A DNA stretch of 52,111 nucleotides, taken from UBA3775 sp964572955 (GTDB taxonomy: Bacteria > Bacillota > Clostridia > Lachnospirales > Lachnospiraceae). The notes under the pieces were generated by a model, which was given only the letters and a program-made list of their open reading frames with translations, was not told where the DNA came from and ran no database searches. The position numbers and the translations under genes were made by a program. The number at the start of each line of letters is the position of its first letter. Position 1 is the first letter of the stretch. Positions 28,161 to 36,902 of this stretch are shown here, piece after piece. The stretch lies in the NCBI GenBank assembly GCA_964572955.1, contig CAZNGY010000008.1, forward strand, positions 1 to 52,111, read 5' to 3'.

Positions 28161-28242
28161 CCGCAGCAGTCATTTACACAAAAAATTAATAAATTTCAGA
28201 ATGCAAAACTTCTCAAGCAGCACCTGTATATAAAAAAAGCGA

Positions 28243-28271
28243 TTGACATAGTTTTTAAAACCACATATAAT
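28243..28271 (+). promoter_or_regulatory. Consensus promoter of degV
   Basis: Perfect TTGACA (28243-28248) and TATAAT (28266-28271) with a 17-base spacer. The 307-base divergent region thus holds back-to-back promoters for degV and the pilus operon and no gene. Confidence 0.85.
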
Positions 28272-28332
28272 CAGTTTTAGAACGAAATAAGCAAAGAGTT
28301 TTCATAATATATGATAACCGTGGGAGGTAAAA

Positions 28333-29220
28333 ATGAGCACTTTCACTCTTTCCTGCTGTTCAACAGCAGACATATCAAAAGAACATTTCAAAGCAAGAGA
28401 CATAAAATATGTATGTTTCCATTTTGAGCTTGACGGCAAAGACTATTTTGACGATCTTGGCGAATCAGTTCCGCCTGACCGTCTTTATAAAGAAATGATA
28501 AACGGTGCTTCTACAAAAACTTCAATGGTGAGCGTCGGTGAATATAAGGAATTTTTCGAACCGTTTCTTAAAGAAGGTTCCGATATCCTTCACCTGACAC
28601 TTTCATCTGGAATTTCCGGCACATACACTGCTGCCGTTATAGCTGCCGATGAACTCAGAGAAGCTTACCCTGAAAGAAAAATTTATATTGTAGATTCATT
28701 CGCAGCATCCAGCGGCTATGGTCTGCTTATGGATAAGGCTGCCGACCTCAGGGACGAAGGCAAAAATATAGATGAAGTTCATGAATGGGTACTGAATAAT
28801 CGTTTAAAACTTCATCACTGGTTCTTCTCAACCGACCTTACATTCTATATCCGAGGCGGAAGGGTTACAAAGACTGCCGGTCTTGTAGGTCAGGTTCTTA
28901 AAATTTGTCCGCTCCTTAATGTGAGCAACGAGGGAAAACTTATCCCAAGAGAGAAAGTTCAATCCAAAAAGCGTGTAATCAAAAGAACCTTTGAAAAAAT
29001 GCTTCAGTATGCTCAGGATAGAGATGATTACAATGAAAAAGTTTATATCAGCCAGTCTGAATGCATTGATGATGCAAAAGCTCTTGCCACTCTCATTGAG
29101 GAACATTATCCGAAACTGAAAGGAAAAGTTGAAATAAATGACATAGGAGCCACAATCGGAAGCCATACAGGTCCGGGTACAGTGGCACTCTTCTTCTGGG
29201 GAGATGAAAGAACTGAGTAA
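28333..29220 (+). CDS. DegV family fatty-acid-binding protein
   Basis: A 295-residue DegV-family protein. The family binds a fatty acid between two domains and, as FakB, presents it to the kinase FakA. Visible signatures are the N-terminal SCCSTADI segment, TSMVSVGEYKEFFEPFL, LTLSSGISGTYTAA, the IYIVDSFAASSGYGLL segment, and YIRGGRVTK leading to LVGQVLKICPLL. The C-terminal HTGPGTVALFFWG is typical. GGGAGG precedes the ATG. The gene is monocistronic between its own promoter and a strong terminator, with no fakA nearby. Confidence 0.92.
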   Translation: MSTFTLSCCSTADISKEHFKARDIKYVCFHFELDGKDYFDDLGESVPPDRLYKEMINGASTKTSMVSVGEYKEFFEPFLKEGSDILHLTLSSGISGTYTAAVIAADELREAYPERKIYIVDSFAASSGYGLLMDKAADLRDEGKNIDEVHEWVLNNRLKLHHWFFSTDLTFYIRGGRVTKTAGLVGQVLKICPLLNVSNEGKLIPREKVQSKKRVIKRTFEKMLQYAQDRDDYNEKVYISQSECIDDAKALATLIEEHYPKLKGKVEINDIGATIGSHTGPGTVALFFWGDERTE

Positions 29221-29221
29221 G

Positions 29222-29256
29222 AAAAAAAATACCGCACATATGTGCGGTATTTTTTT
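29222..29256. terminator. Bidirectional terminator after degV
   Basis: A perfect palindromic stem centred on CACATATGTG (about 29229-29250) is flanked by A7 on one side and T7 on the other, so it can end both degV and the convergent EAL-domain gene, whose stop codon overlaps it. Confidence 0.9.
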
Positions 29257-31687
29257 AAGCTTCAGCATCAAGCATTCTGGAAAATTCTTCAAATGATACA
29301 GGTCTTGAAAAATAATATCCCTGCAGATAATCACATCCGTGTTCCGTAAGAAAATTAACCTGTTCTTCTGTTTCCGTTCCTTCGGCAATAACCTCTGCAC
29401 CCATATTGTGAGCCATATCTATTAATGAACATATTATACTTTCCGTTTTCCTATTCTGTCCTATTTTTCTTACAAATCCGATATCAAGTTTGATTATGTC
29501 AAAATCATATTCCGTAATCGTATTTATTGACGAATACCCCGTTCCAAAGTCATCAATAAGCAGTTTTGCACCAAGCTCCTTTATGGCACTCAAAGTGTTT
29601 TTGTTTGTTTCCGCAATGGAAACATACGAAGATTCGGTGATTTCAAAACGGCATAATTCCTTCATCGTTCCCACGTTCTTCATGTCCTCAATAATGTTTT
29701 CCATCATTTCTTCATCATAGAAATCCATTCTGGAAAGGTTTACTGATACGGGAACTATCCTTTTTCCTTCAATGGCACGTTTCTCAATATCTTCTCTTGC
29801 CTTTCTGAGTATGTACATATCAAGCTGGGAAACATGACCATTTTCCTCTAACCCCGGTATAAAAAGACCCGGCGTAAGGATTCCCCTTGTCGGATGTTTC
29901 CATCTTACAAGTGCTTCTGCTGATACAATCTTTCTCGTTTTAGTGTTGTATATAGGCTGATAGTACGGAACAAACTCCTCATTCTTCAATGCATCCGACA
30001 AAAGTCCCAGCACTTCATTCTTATCCACATACTTTTCTACCATTGTATCATCATAGAATTCATACGGTTTGGCATATTCATTTGTTACATATGAAACCGC
30101 CAGTTTGGCACGATCTATCATCGTACTTACTCCTACTGAATAATCATCTATCCTGTAGATTCCGCATCGCTGATAAATTGTCACAGTCTTTCCATCCCGC
30201 TCAAATCTCTCAGAACATACACTTCGTATGTTTTCTGCCGTGGATTTATCACGTCTTATAAGTGCTATAAAATGATCCGAACTGGATCTTGCCGTAATAA
30301 GCGGCTCTAGTTCGGAATTTCTGATACAGCCCATTACATACTTAATTGCACTGTCACCACCCTTTATACCGAACAATTCATTTACCGCCTTAAAGCTCTT
30401 TATGTCAAAATAATAAATATCAAATTTCTCGTCAGAACTGCTGTCCCTTAAAATCCGCATTGCATTTCTGATAAAACCTCGTCGGTTAAGTCCGTCAGTA
30501 AGCATATCCTGTTCTGAAATATCCGTAACATCTTCACCCGTAATAAGAACTATATTAAGTGATCTGTCAAATATCGTGTATCGGAATTTAATCAGATGCT
30601 GGTTTCTGTCAGAATCAAGAATTGTTATCGTAAAATCATAACTGCCCCTCTGCATTACCTGATTTTCTATATTTCTTATTGATACCGCCTGTACGAACTT
30701 AGTTCTTTCAAAAGGTGCTACATGCTTATGAAGCATTTCCTGATTCACTATATTATAATCGGTAACCTTATTTTCACGAAAAACCTTACTGTCCTTATTG
30801 AAGGTTATTTTCTTCATCATTATCGTTGACTGTGCAAGATCAATAATTCCGATAAATTTATACTCGTTTTCATATAAGAGCTTAGGAAGAAGTTCCTGTA
30901 CATACTTCTCTGTAAAGTCTGAAAATGCTAATTCTACATACCTTCTTCCCTTACCGGTTTTTTCATTAACATTTACTACAACTTTTAAGAGAATCCGCTC
31001 CGCATTTCCCGGAATATATCCGAACTGCATCTCTGCAAAGTTCTTTTTTTCATTACACATGCTCTTGAGACTGTCCGGCGAAAGAATTTTTCTGCATCGT
31101 TCCTGAGCACTTATCGTAGGACATCCATTTACAATCTTTGCGTACAAATCCGAATAACTGTCAAGTATCTCATAACCAAGGATGTTATTCTTCTCATTAA
31201 ACACCTGCACAACTCTGTCATTTTCAATGTCTACAACCATGCTTACGGCTTTTTCCGCTCCAACAGCTGCCATCGATTTGATAGCACAGAGTTCTTCGTA
31301 CCTTACTTTCTGAAGTTCAAAAAAATTCTTTATTCTGTTCTGAAGTATCCTTGTATTACAGGGATACGTATAGTAATCCACAATACCAAGATCAAATCCA
31401 CATTCTATATCTTCCGGTTCCTGATCCGACGAAAGAATGATAATAGGAATTTCTTTACCGTAATTTCTTTCCTTGATAAGAGAAAGCAGCGTCAGTCCAT
31501 CCATTTCGGGCATCACAAGATCAAGAAGCACAAGATCAACCTCATCACTTCTCTCATCCAGAATTTCAAGAGCTTCTTTTCCGTTTGATGCATTAATGAT
31601 ACTGTAGGTTTTCCCCAATACTTCATTAAGCATTTTTCGGTTCATTTCTGCATCATCAACAATTAAAATAACCCGTTTATCCATCAT
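29255..31687 (-). CDS. Receiver-degenerate GGDEF-EAL cyclic-di-GMP phosphodiesterase
   Basis: A protein of about 810 residues, cytosolic. Residues numbered from an alternative GTG at 31696: receiver domain (8-125; LIVDDAE, LVLLDLVMPEMDG); PAS-like region to about 390; a GGDEF domain whose active site reads SSSDH (471-475), so cyclase activity is lost; and an EAL domain with EAL at 594-596, DDFGTG (from 715) and AEGTET, all expected for an active phosphodiesterase. It probably lowers cyclic-di-GMP when phosphorylated. Start choice among GTG 31696 and ATGs 31687/31684 is uncertain. A promoter is visible at 31834-31862. The nearby pilus operon is a possible but unproven target. Confidence 0.9.
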   Translation of the reverse strand: MMDKRVILIVDDAEMNRKMLNEVLGKTYSIINASNGKEALEILDERSDEVDLVLLDLVMPEMDGLTLLSLIKERNYGKEIPIIILSSDQEPEDIECGFDLGIVDYYTYPCNTRILQNRIKNFFELQKVRYEELCAIKSMAAVGAEKAVSMVVDIENDRVVQVFNEKNNILGYEILDSYSDLYAKIVNGCPTISAQERCRKILSPDSLKSMCNEKKNFAEMQFGYIPGNAERILLKVVVNVNEKTGKGRRYVELAFSDFTEKYVQELLPKLLYENEYKFIGIIDLAQSTIMMKKITFNKDSKVFRENKVTDYNIVNQEMLHKHVAPFERTKFVQAVSIRNIENQVMQRGSYDFTITILDSDRNQHLIKFRYTIFDRSLNIVLITGEDVTDISEQDMLTDGLNRRGFIRNAMRILRDSSSDEKFDIYYFDIKSFKAVNELFGIKGGDSAIKYVMGCIRNSELEPLITARSSSDHFIALIRRDKSTAENIRSVCSERFERDGKTVTIYQRCGIYRIDDYSVGVSTMIDRAKLAVSYVTNEYAKPYEFYDDTMVEKYVDKNEVLGLLSDALKNEEFVPYYQPIYNTKTRKIVSAEALVRWKHPTRGILTPGLFIPGLEENGHVSQLDMYILRKAREDIEKRAIEGKRIVPVSVNLSRMDFYDEEMMENIIEDMKNVGTMKELCRFEITESSYVSIAETNKNTLSAIKELGAKLLIDDFGTGYSSINTITEYDFDIIKLDIGFVRKIGQNRKTESIICSLIDMAHNMGAEVIAEGTETEEQVNFLTEHGCDYLQGYYFSRPVSFEEFSRMLDAEA

Positions 31688-31833
31688 CGCAATCACACTT
31701 TCTCTCTTCTGATTGTTTTCGTTTTATAAATAATCCTTCTGCAGGGTTTTCTTTTATCCCCTTCTTTTGCTTTTCACACTCAAACAAACTGTTACAAAAG
31801 CACTTTACCAAATTCGCTCAATAATCTTCTTTA

Positions 31834-31862
31834 ATAGTATCATTCTCTTTAAAAAATCACAA
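31834..31862 (-). promoter_or_regulatory. Putative promoter of the EAL-domain gene
   Basis: Minus-strand TTGTGA (31857-31862) and TACTAT (31834-31839) with a 17-base spacer. The leader is about 140 bases long. Confidence 0.5.
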
Positions 31863-32051
31863 CCCAAAATACAAATTATTGATATTTTTTTGATTTTATC
31901 TATAAAACTGACATATTTTCATACAAATATGCAGATTGCATGTTCAGAGTAAAAATCGGCTTATTTTTCTCATACTTTTTACTCTTTCATCCTGACATTC
32001 CGGTCTTTGAAGAATAAAGCACCTGCCAAAACACTGCATGGCGGATTCTCT
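31863..32051. other. A+T-rich intergenic stretch with an inverted repeat
   Basis: No gene is seen. GAGTAAAAA at 31947-31955 and TTTTTACTC at 31976-31984 form a 9-bp inverted repeat around a 20-base loop, possibly a weak terminator for the upstream three-gene cassette. Confidence 0.35.
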
Positions 32052-32522
32052 CTATTTCTTTTGTTTTGGTCTCTCTGATTTAATAACATTCTTGTAGAGA
32101 AATATATCTTTATTTTCTGTCACTACAAAGCTGTCTTTTTTTACATACTCCGCTGCTCCGTACTTTTTTGATACAGACTTGTGTTGTGCTGCCATTGCGC
32201 CTACAATAACGACCGCCGCCACTACTCCTATACCTATTGACCTTATCAGAATTCCAAATGAAAACGTTTCCGCCTCAAGTTTTACAACTTCTGTAGTGCT
32301 GAATTCTTCCTCATTTTCAGATTCTATGTCAAAGTCTGTGTCGGAATGAACACTAACCTTATCAGTTTTATATACATTCTCTGTTTCAATTGAATCTGCC
32401 TCCTCATATGAGAAGACAACTGCCGTATATTTTTCACATTCCCGGTCGGTATTTTCCGCAGAAGCCCCCGGTGAACACATCATTGTGAGACATAATGTAA
32501 AAATAAATAATGCATTTTTCAT
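32052..32522 (-). CDS. YdjH-like membrane protein lacking the TPM domain
   Basis: A 156-residue protein with signal peptide (1-22, ending ASA), an acidic external linker (about 23-85), one membrane helix (about 88-110) and a cytosolic tail. The tail (GAAEYVKKDSFVVTENKDIF, then LYKN) resembles the C-terminal end of TPM-domain (YdjH-like) proteins of Firmicutes as I remember them. The TPM domain of about 130 residues normally found between signal peptide and helix is absent. It ends a cassette with a zinc-ribbon and an SPFH protein, the same partners as ydjG and ydjI in B. subtilis. Homology is inferred from context and tail. Confidence 0.6.
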   Translation of the reverse strand: MKNALFIFTLCLTMMCSPGASAENTDRECEKYTAVVFSYEEADSIETENVYKTDKVSVHSDTDFDIESENEEEFSTTEVVKLEAETFSFGILIRSIGIGVVAAVVIVGAMAAQHKSVSKKYGAAEYVKKDSFVVTENKDIFLYKNVIKSERPKQKK

Positions 32523-32541
32523 AAATACCTCCTGACCGGTT

Positions 32542-33618
32542 CTATAATAAAATAAGCTGGAAAATAAGTGCTGCCGCCGACACTCCTAAGAAAATAAGTG
32601 TCGACAGCTTCAGACACTCGGTTTTATCAACCGGAAGATTTCCGACAAATTTCCCGGTTTGCCCGTTCATCGCAAACGTATAATTTTTTCCGTTCCATTT
32701 TGTTGTCAAAAGCCAAACCGGATAAAGCACATACTGACATTTACCGTTTTTAAACTTCACATTGCTTGATGTTGTTTCTACTGAAGAATAACCTGTAACC
32801 GTCTCCCTGAACTTATCAATTGTACTCTGCTTTATTCTTTCATTCGCTCTTTCTGAGCATTTATCCTTCTCAACATCATACCGATCCGCAAGATAACCTG
32901 CAAGATATGCTGTCTGAAACGTTTCTGCTGATGAAAAATCAAAAGGCTCTATTGATTCCATAAGTTCATCCGGCATTTTGCTCGAACCATCCACCGGAAC
33001 TCTCTGAAATCCCACTCTTCCCGAACGTATTATTTTATAATAGGATTTTTCAGTATAATCGTAACGGCTGTCACTCCAATGTCTTACCTTACATCCCTCA
33101 TATTTAATATGGGCATCCGTATCAGCATCAAACAGCCAGAACGGAACATAAATTCCCTTTATTTCGTCCAAACGGTTCTCATCCTTAAAAGCCTTAGGCA
33201 GTAGCCTTTTTCCCTGATAATGCTTTCTGAGTGCCGACTTAGCCGCCTCCTTATCATATTTGAACGGTATCACATAATCCGGCTTCAAGTCGCCTGAGAA
33301 CTGTCCCTTCAGAACTATCGGATTGTCACAATAAGGGCATGAAGTAGCCGCCATGCTTTCGTCTCCTACAATTTCGCCTCCGCAGGATTTGCAAATATAT
33401 GTTCTGAGTCCGTCAGTTTCACCGTCCTGCCATTCATTGGCTTCATTACTTTCCCAGACAACATCTTCCTCTTTTTCATTTTCAGGTTCACTATCATGAT
33501 TCATGAAATAATCCATTTCAAATTCGCTGTCGCAGTAAGGACACTTTACTTTTTGAACCGATGTATTGAACTCAACTGCACCTCCGCAGCACGGACATTT
33601 ATATTCCTGTAAATCCAT
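32542..33618 (-). CDS. TFIIB-type zinc-ribbon membrane protein (YdjG-like)
   Basis: A 358-residue protein with two zinc ribbons, CPCC...CPYC (about 8-29) and CKSC...CPYC (about 75-98), separated by an acidic linker. A conserved mixed domain follows (PDYVIPFKYDKEAAKSALRK; GIYVPFWLFDAD), and one C-terminal membrane helix (LSTLIFLGVSAAALIFQLIL). It matches YdjG-type proteins, which in B. subtilis act with YdjH and YdjI to recruit PspA to stressed membranes. The start is 33618, supported by AAAGGCGG; earlier in-frame ATGs have no site. It is the middle gene of the cassette, 20 bases before the TPM-less gene. Confidence 0.82.
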   Translation of the reverse strand: MDLQEYKCPCCGGAVEFNTSVQKVKCPYCDSEFEMDYFMNHDSEPENEKEEDVVWESNEANEWQDGETDGLRTYICKSCGGEIVGDESMAATSCPYCDNPIVLKGQFSGDLKPDYVIPFKYDKEAAKSALRKHYQGKRLLPKAFKDENRLDEIKGIYVPFWLFDADTDAHIKYEGCKVRHWSDSRYDYTEKSYYKIIRSGRVGFQRVPVDGSSKMPDELMESIEPFDFSSAETFQTAYLAGYLADRYDVEKDKCSERANERIKQSTIDKFRETVTGYSSVETTSSNVKFKNGKCQYVLYPVWLLTTKWNGKNYTFAMNGQTGKFVGNLPVDKTECLKLSTLIFLGVSAAALIFQLILL

Positions 33619-33702
33619 ATGTTTCCGCCTTTCATATGCCATATTTAACAGAATCGGAGGCATATGCCTCCGATTCAAAAAAGTTCGTTTTGTTAAACAA
33701 GT

Positions 33703-35121
33703 TTAATTAATAACATCTCCGTCATCGAAAACATCTCCGCATTCAGGGCAGAATTTTGGCGGATTCTTTGGATCTGCGGGTTCCCATCCGCATTTATCAC
33801 ACTTATAAAGCGGTTCTGCCGCAGGTTTCCTGGCACCACATTCCGGACAGAATTTCCCCTTATTTACAGCTCCGCATGTACAAATCCAACCCTGTGGCTG
33901 CTCCGGTTTTTTTGCTCCGCACTCCTGACAGAAGTTACCGACTGCCATTGCTCCGCAGGAACATTTCCATTCGCCTTCTTCCTTCTTTTTTTCAGGCTTC
34001 TTTGCTCCGCATTCAGTGCAGAATTTTCCTGTAGAAACAGCTCCGCAGGAACATTTCCATTCGCCCGCCTTTTTTCCTGCTTCACGTTCTGCGGTCTTCT
34101 TAGCTTCCTGTTCCTGACCCATTGCATAAAGACTCTGTGCATTCATACCGTTTGTCGAATTCATTGCCATTCCCATTCCCATAAATCCGGTCATTGCACC
34201 CGCCTTATTTCCGGCTGCAGTCTTCATTGCTTCTGCTTGAGCCTCTACTAATGTAGCACCCGCCATACTTGCATCTTTAAGCATTGCAGTACGCTGAGCC
34301 TGTTTAATTAATTCTGCATCTTCTTCCGGAAGTGTAAGTGTTCCGAGGGCTACGCTTACAACCTTTAAACCTCTGAGTTCTCCCCATTTTTTGGAGAGTT
34401 CTTCCATCATTGCTTCTTCAAGAGCCGCACTGTCTGCAACAAGCTGGTTTGGTCTGATTTCTTTTGCTGAAAGTTTTGCCATTGCAGGCTGAAGAGCACT
34501 TATAAATTCTGTCTTTAACTGCTTATCTATCTGTTCTCTTCTGAAATCATCCGTTACATTTCCGCAGACATTGGTATAAAAGAGCAATGGATTTTCAATT
34601 TTATATGAATAAACCCCCGAACATCTTACTGCCACATCAATATCAAGGTTTATCTTCGAATCAACAATTCTGAAAGGAATAGGATTACTCGTACCAAACT
34701 TGTTATCCATGAGTTCTTTCGTATTGAAATAGTAAATTCGCTGATCCTTTGCAGTGTCTCCACCATATGTAAATCTCTTGCCTATGGTTTTAAATGTTGA
34801 TATGATGCTGTCTCCGAGACTTCCTGAAAAAACAGAAGGTTCCGTTGAAGTGTCATATGTAAATTCTCCCGGTTCAGCACAAACTTCAACCACCTTGCCC
34901 TGCTCAACAATTATCATACACTGACCGTCAGCAACCGCAATCCCTGAACCATTCGTAATTATATTGTCACTTGCTTTTGTATTTGATGATTTAGCGGAAA
35001 TAACTTTCTTACCCTTTGTCATAAGAATGTTGTCTCCTAACGCCTCACAGTAAAAAAACTCCTTCCACTGATCTCCCAACACACTGCCGCCTGCACCTTT
35101 AAGTGCTTTAATTAATCCCAT
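33703..35121 (-). CDS. SPFH-domain protein with C-terminal zinc ribbons (YdjI-like)
   Basis: A 472-residue protein often named virion core protein. The N-terminal SPFH/Band 7-like domain (about 20-270) is followed by an Ala/Met-rich region (about 280-340). Four C-terminal zinc ribbons follow: three near-identical CSCG/CTCG...CxECGAKKP-type repeats and a CDKCGW...CPECGD ribbon. The DNA repeats correspondingly between about 33,830 and 34,070. In B. subtilis YdjI belongs to a membrane-stress complex. It starts the three-gene cassette behind a promoter at 35176-35204. No pspA is nearby. Confidence 0.85.
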   Translation of the reverse strand: MGLIKALKGAGGSVLGDQWKEFFYCEALGDNILMTKGKKVISAKSSNTKASDNIITNGSGIAVADGQCMIIVEQGKVVEVCAEPGEFTYDTSTEPSVFSGSLGDSIISTFKTIGKRFTYGGDTAKDQRIYYFNTKELMDNKFGTSNPIPFRIVDSKINLDIDVAVRCSGVYSYKIENPLLFYTNVCGNVTDDFRREQIDKQLKTEFISALQPAMAKLSAKEIRPNQLVADSAALEEAMMEELSKKWGELRGLKVVSVALGTLTLPEEDAELIKQAQRTAMLKDASMAGATLVEAQAEAMKTAAGNKAGAMTGFMGMGMAMNSTNGMNAQSLYAMGQEQEAKKTAEREAGKKAGEWKCSCGAVSTGKFCTECGAKKPEKKKEEGEWKCSCGAMAVGNFCQECGAKKPEQPQGWICTCGAVNKGKFCPECGARKPAAEPLYKCDKCGWEPADPKNPPKFCPECGDVFDDGDVIN

Positions 35122-35175
35122 AACTAATCTCCCTTCAACTGATATCTTTTCACTGCTGTCTTCACAGACATTTTC

Positions 35176-35204
35176 ATTATATCTGAATTTGTCGCATTAT
35201 ACAA
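35176..35204 (-). promoter_or_regulatory. Putative promoter of the SPFH/zinc-ribbon cassette
   Basis: Minus-strand TTGTAT (35199-35204) and TATAAT (35176-35181), spacer 17, in the 101-base gap after the pyridoxal kinase gene. Confidence 0.55.
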
Positions 35205-35222
35205 TATTCTGTAAAATTTTGC

Positions 35223-36065
35223 CTATAATTTGCCGAGTCTCTTAAGCAGATAAGGTATTTCCTTTTCAAACTCTACCCCATACCAACATCCGCTTTCCTT
35301 ATCCTTAACTGTTGTTTCAATACATTTTGCAGTATAATCTGCCGATACCGGCAAAGCCTCCTTCCAGTTAAGACCGTTCATAAGTGCTCCGGTAAACGTA
35401 CTTGCAAATATATCTCCGGTTCCATGGAAGGTTGCATCTATCCTGTCATTTTCATAGTAAAAATACTCATCATTTATACGGTCATATCCGTATGCTCCTG
35501 TCTTTCCGTCTTTAAAACCTACTCCGGTAAGTATTGAAATCTTTGCACCAAGGTCCGCAAGTTTTCCAAGCATTTCTTTTATGTATGCTTCATCGTAAAC
35601 TTCTTTATATTCCATTCCCGTCATAAATGATGCTTCCGTTATATTCGGAAGAATTATGTCGGCCTTTGAACAAAGAATTTCTGCCATCTTCGCTGCAAAG
35701 CTCTCATCAAATGCAGGATAAAGTTTTCCATTATCTGCCATTACCGGGTCAACAATAATAACATTCTTATCAGTTTTAAACTTATCAAAAACACCGGCAA
35801 CAATTTCAAGCTGATCTGCCGTTGCAATGTATCCTGTGTAAATTGCATCAAAATCTATTTTTTCATCTAACCAGTGATCCGTAATCGGATTAATCTGGTC
35901 TTCAAGATCCTTACATGTGAAATTCTTAAACATTGTATGTGTTGAAAGTACCGCTGTCGGAATAATTGCAGTTTCCACACCCATTGCAGAAATCACCGGA
36001 AGTGCCACCGTAATGGAACACTTTCCTACGCATGAAATGTCCTGAATTGTTAATATTCTCTTCAT
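35223..36065 (-). CDS. pdxY: Pyridoxal/pyridoxamine kinase
   Basis: A 280-residue ribokinase-superfamily enzyme that phosphorylates pyridoxal or pyridoxamine in B6 salvage. Signs are the N-terminal RILTIQDISCVGKCSITVAL, the VIIVDPVMADNGKLY segment, ADIILPNITEASFMTG, and the anion-hole motif FHGTGDIFAST with the catalytic aspartate. The exact substrate and PdxY/PdxK naming are uncertain. The strong ribosome-binding site GGAGG (36097-36101) lies 31 bases from the ATG, with a hairpin between. It follows a DUF3877-like gene by 60 bases. Confidence 0.88.
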   Translation of the reverse strand: MKRILTIQDISCVGKCSITVALPVISAMGVETAIIPTAVLSTHTMFKNFTCKDLEDQINPITDHWLDEKIDFDAIYTGYIATADQLEIVAGVFDKFKTDKNVIIVDPVMADNGKLYPAFDESFAAKMAEILCSKADIILPNITEASFMTGMEYKEVYDEAYIKEMLGKLADLGAKISILTGVGFKDGKTGAYGYDRINDEYFYYENDRIDATFHGTGDIFASTFTGALMNGLNWKEALPVSADYTAKCIETTVKDKESGCWYGVEFEKEIPYLLKRLGKL

Positions 36066-36103
36066 CTTTTTTTCAGCCGGTCTGTATGCCGGCTTTCCTC
36101 CTT
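36063..36103 (-). promoter_or_regulatory. Unusual ribosome-binding region of the pyridoxal kinase gene
   Basis: GGAGG at 36097-36101 is too far (31 bases) from the ATG at 36065. A 6-bp stem AGCCGG/CCGGCT (36075-36080 with 36089-36094) lies between; if folded it would bring the site to about 11 bases. No alternative start codon exists in between. Confidence 0.5.
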
Positions 36104-36125
36104 TATATTAAATATATTTCCCCGA

Positions 36126-36659
36126 TTACTCACCAAGATGTTCGTAATCGCCTCTTTCAAATCTGTGATATGTTATTCTGAATCCATCATCTTCTACGCA
36201 ATATACATATGGATCCTTTTCGCCTTTTTCAAAAGAAAAACGATGTCCCATTCCATTTTCTTCTTCCTCTTCAACCGTAACATCTCCGTATTCTGAAGCG
36301 TAATTTTCAAAAACCTTCCTCACCTCATCCATTTTTCCGGATTTTACGGCAGCCAGAAAATCATTTAAAAAAGCCGGTGTTTCCACATTTTTTTCAATGT
36401 ATCTGCAGGCTTTCCCGCTTACCGTAATGCAAAATCTCTCTTTACCATAAGATATGCCGGAATCCGAAAGATAATCTGCCTTCTCCTTAAGTCTTTTCAC
36501 AATACATTTTTTTATTTCTTCATTATCTGTTTCCTTATCAATTGACAGATAACCGCACAATGCATTTTTAGGATAATAAAGCTTTATACCGGAATCATCT
36601 GTTCCGATTTTTACTTCCCATTCCTTCACAGTGTCCGTAATATGCTTCTCAAGTGTCAT
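36126..36659 (-). CDS. DUF3877-like protein of unknown function
   Basis: A 177-residue soluble acidic protein. It begins with helices (MTLEKHITDTVKEWEVKIGT), then IKLYYPKNALCGYL, a lysine-rich helical stretch, and a C-terminal beta-rich part (RFSFEKGEKDPYVYCVEDDG). The layout resembles DUF3877 proteins of Clostridia as I recall; this is not certain. No catalytic motif stands out. The start is 36659, behind GAAAGGAAAA; a longer in-frame reading to 36728 has no site. It precedes the pyridoxal kinase and could be cotranscribed. The gap on its other side holds the lipoprotein terminator. Confidence 0.65.
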   Translation of the reverse strand: MTLEKHITDTVKEWEVKIGTDDSGIKLYYPKNALCGYLSIDKETDNEEIKKCIVKRLKEKADYLSDSGISYGKERFCITVSGKACRYIEKNVETPAFLNDFLAAVKSGKMDEVRKVFENYASEYGDVTVEEEEENGMGHRFSFEKGEKDPYVYCVEDDGFRITYHRFERGDYEHLGE

Positions 36660-36844
36660 ATTTTCCTTTCTCTCAGCGCTGTTATTAAAACCTTCGTCTG
36701 AATACGCATTATTCTGGTATGTTATCATACAAAAAACAATTCTCTGACATTATATAACCATTTTTTCATTTCACCAACAATTTTTTTATTTTTTTAAGAC
36801 AATTCATCGCCTGCTTCTTTAGTCAAAAATATACTCTTAAGAAA

Positions 36845-36883
36845 AAACAACCTCCCGTTATGTTTTCAAAACGGGAGGTTGTT
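36845..36883 (-). terminator. Terminator of the lipoprotein gene
   Basis: A perfect 13-bp or longer stem (AACAACCTCCCGTT with AACGGGAGGTTGTT) and a 10-base loop are followed on the minus strand by a run of T residues, just after the lipoprotein stop codon. Confidence 0.85.
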
Positions 36884-36902
36884 TCATTCAACTTTATAAA
36901 AT

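Noticed and set aside
28828..29400. 190-codon minus-strand frame overlapping degV and the EAL gene
   Set aside because: It crosses the strong bidirectional terminator and lies antisense to a conserved degV; composition is unlike a real protein.
33830..34070. Repeats resembling a small CRISPR-like array
   Set aside because: They are in-frame zinc-ribbon repeats within the SPFH protein; spacers are coding and not variable.
33864..34142. Frame inside the SPFH gene encoding repeated basic peptides
   Set aside because: It arises from the repeated zinc-ribbon DNA read in another frame.
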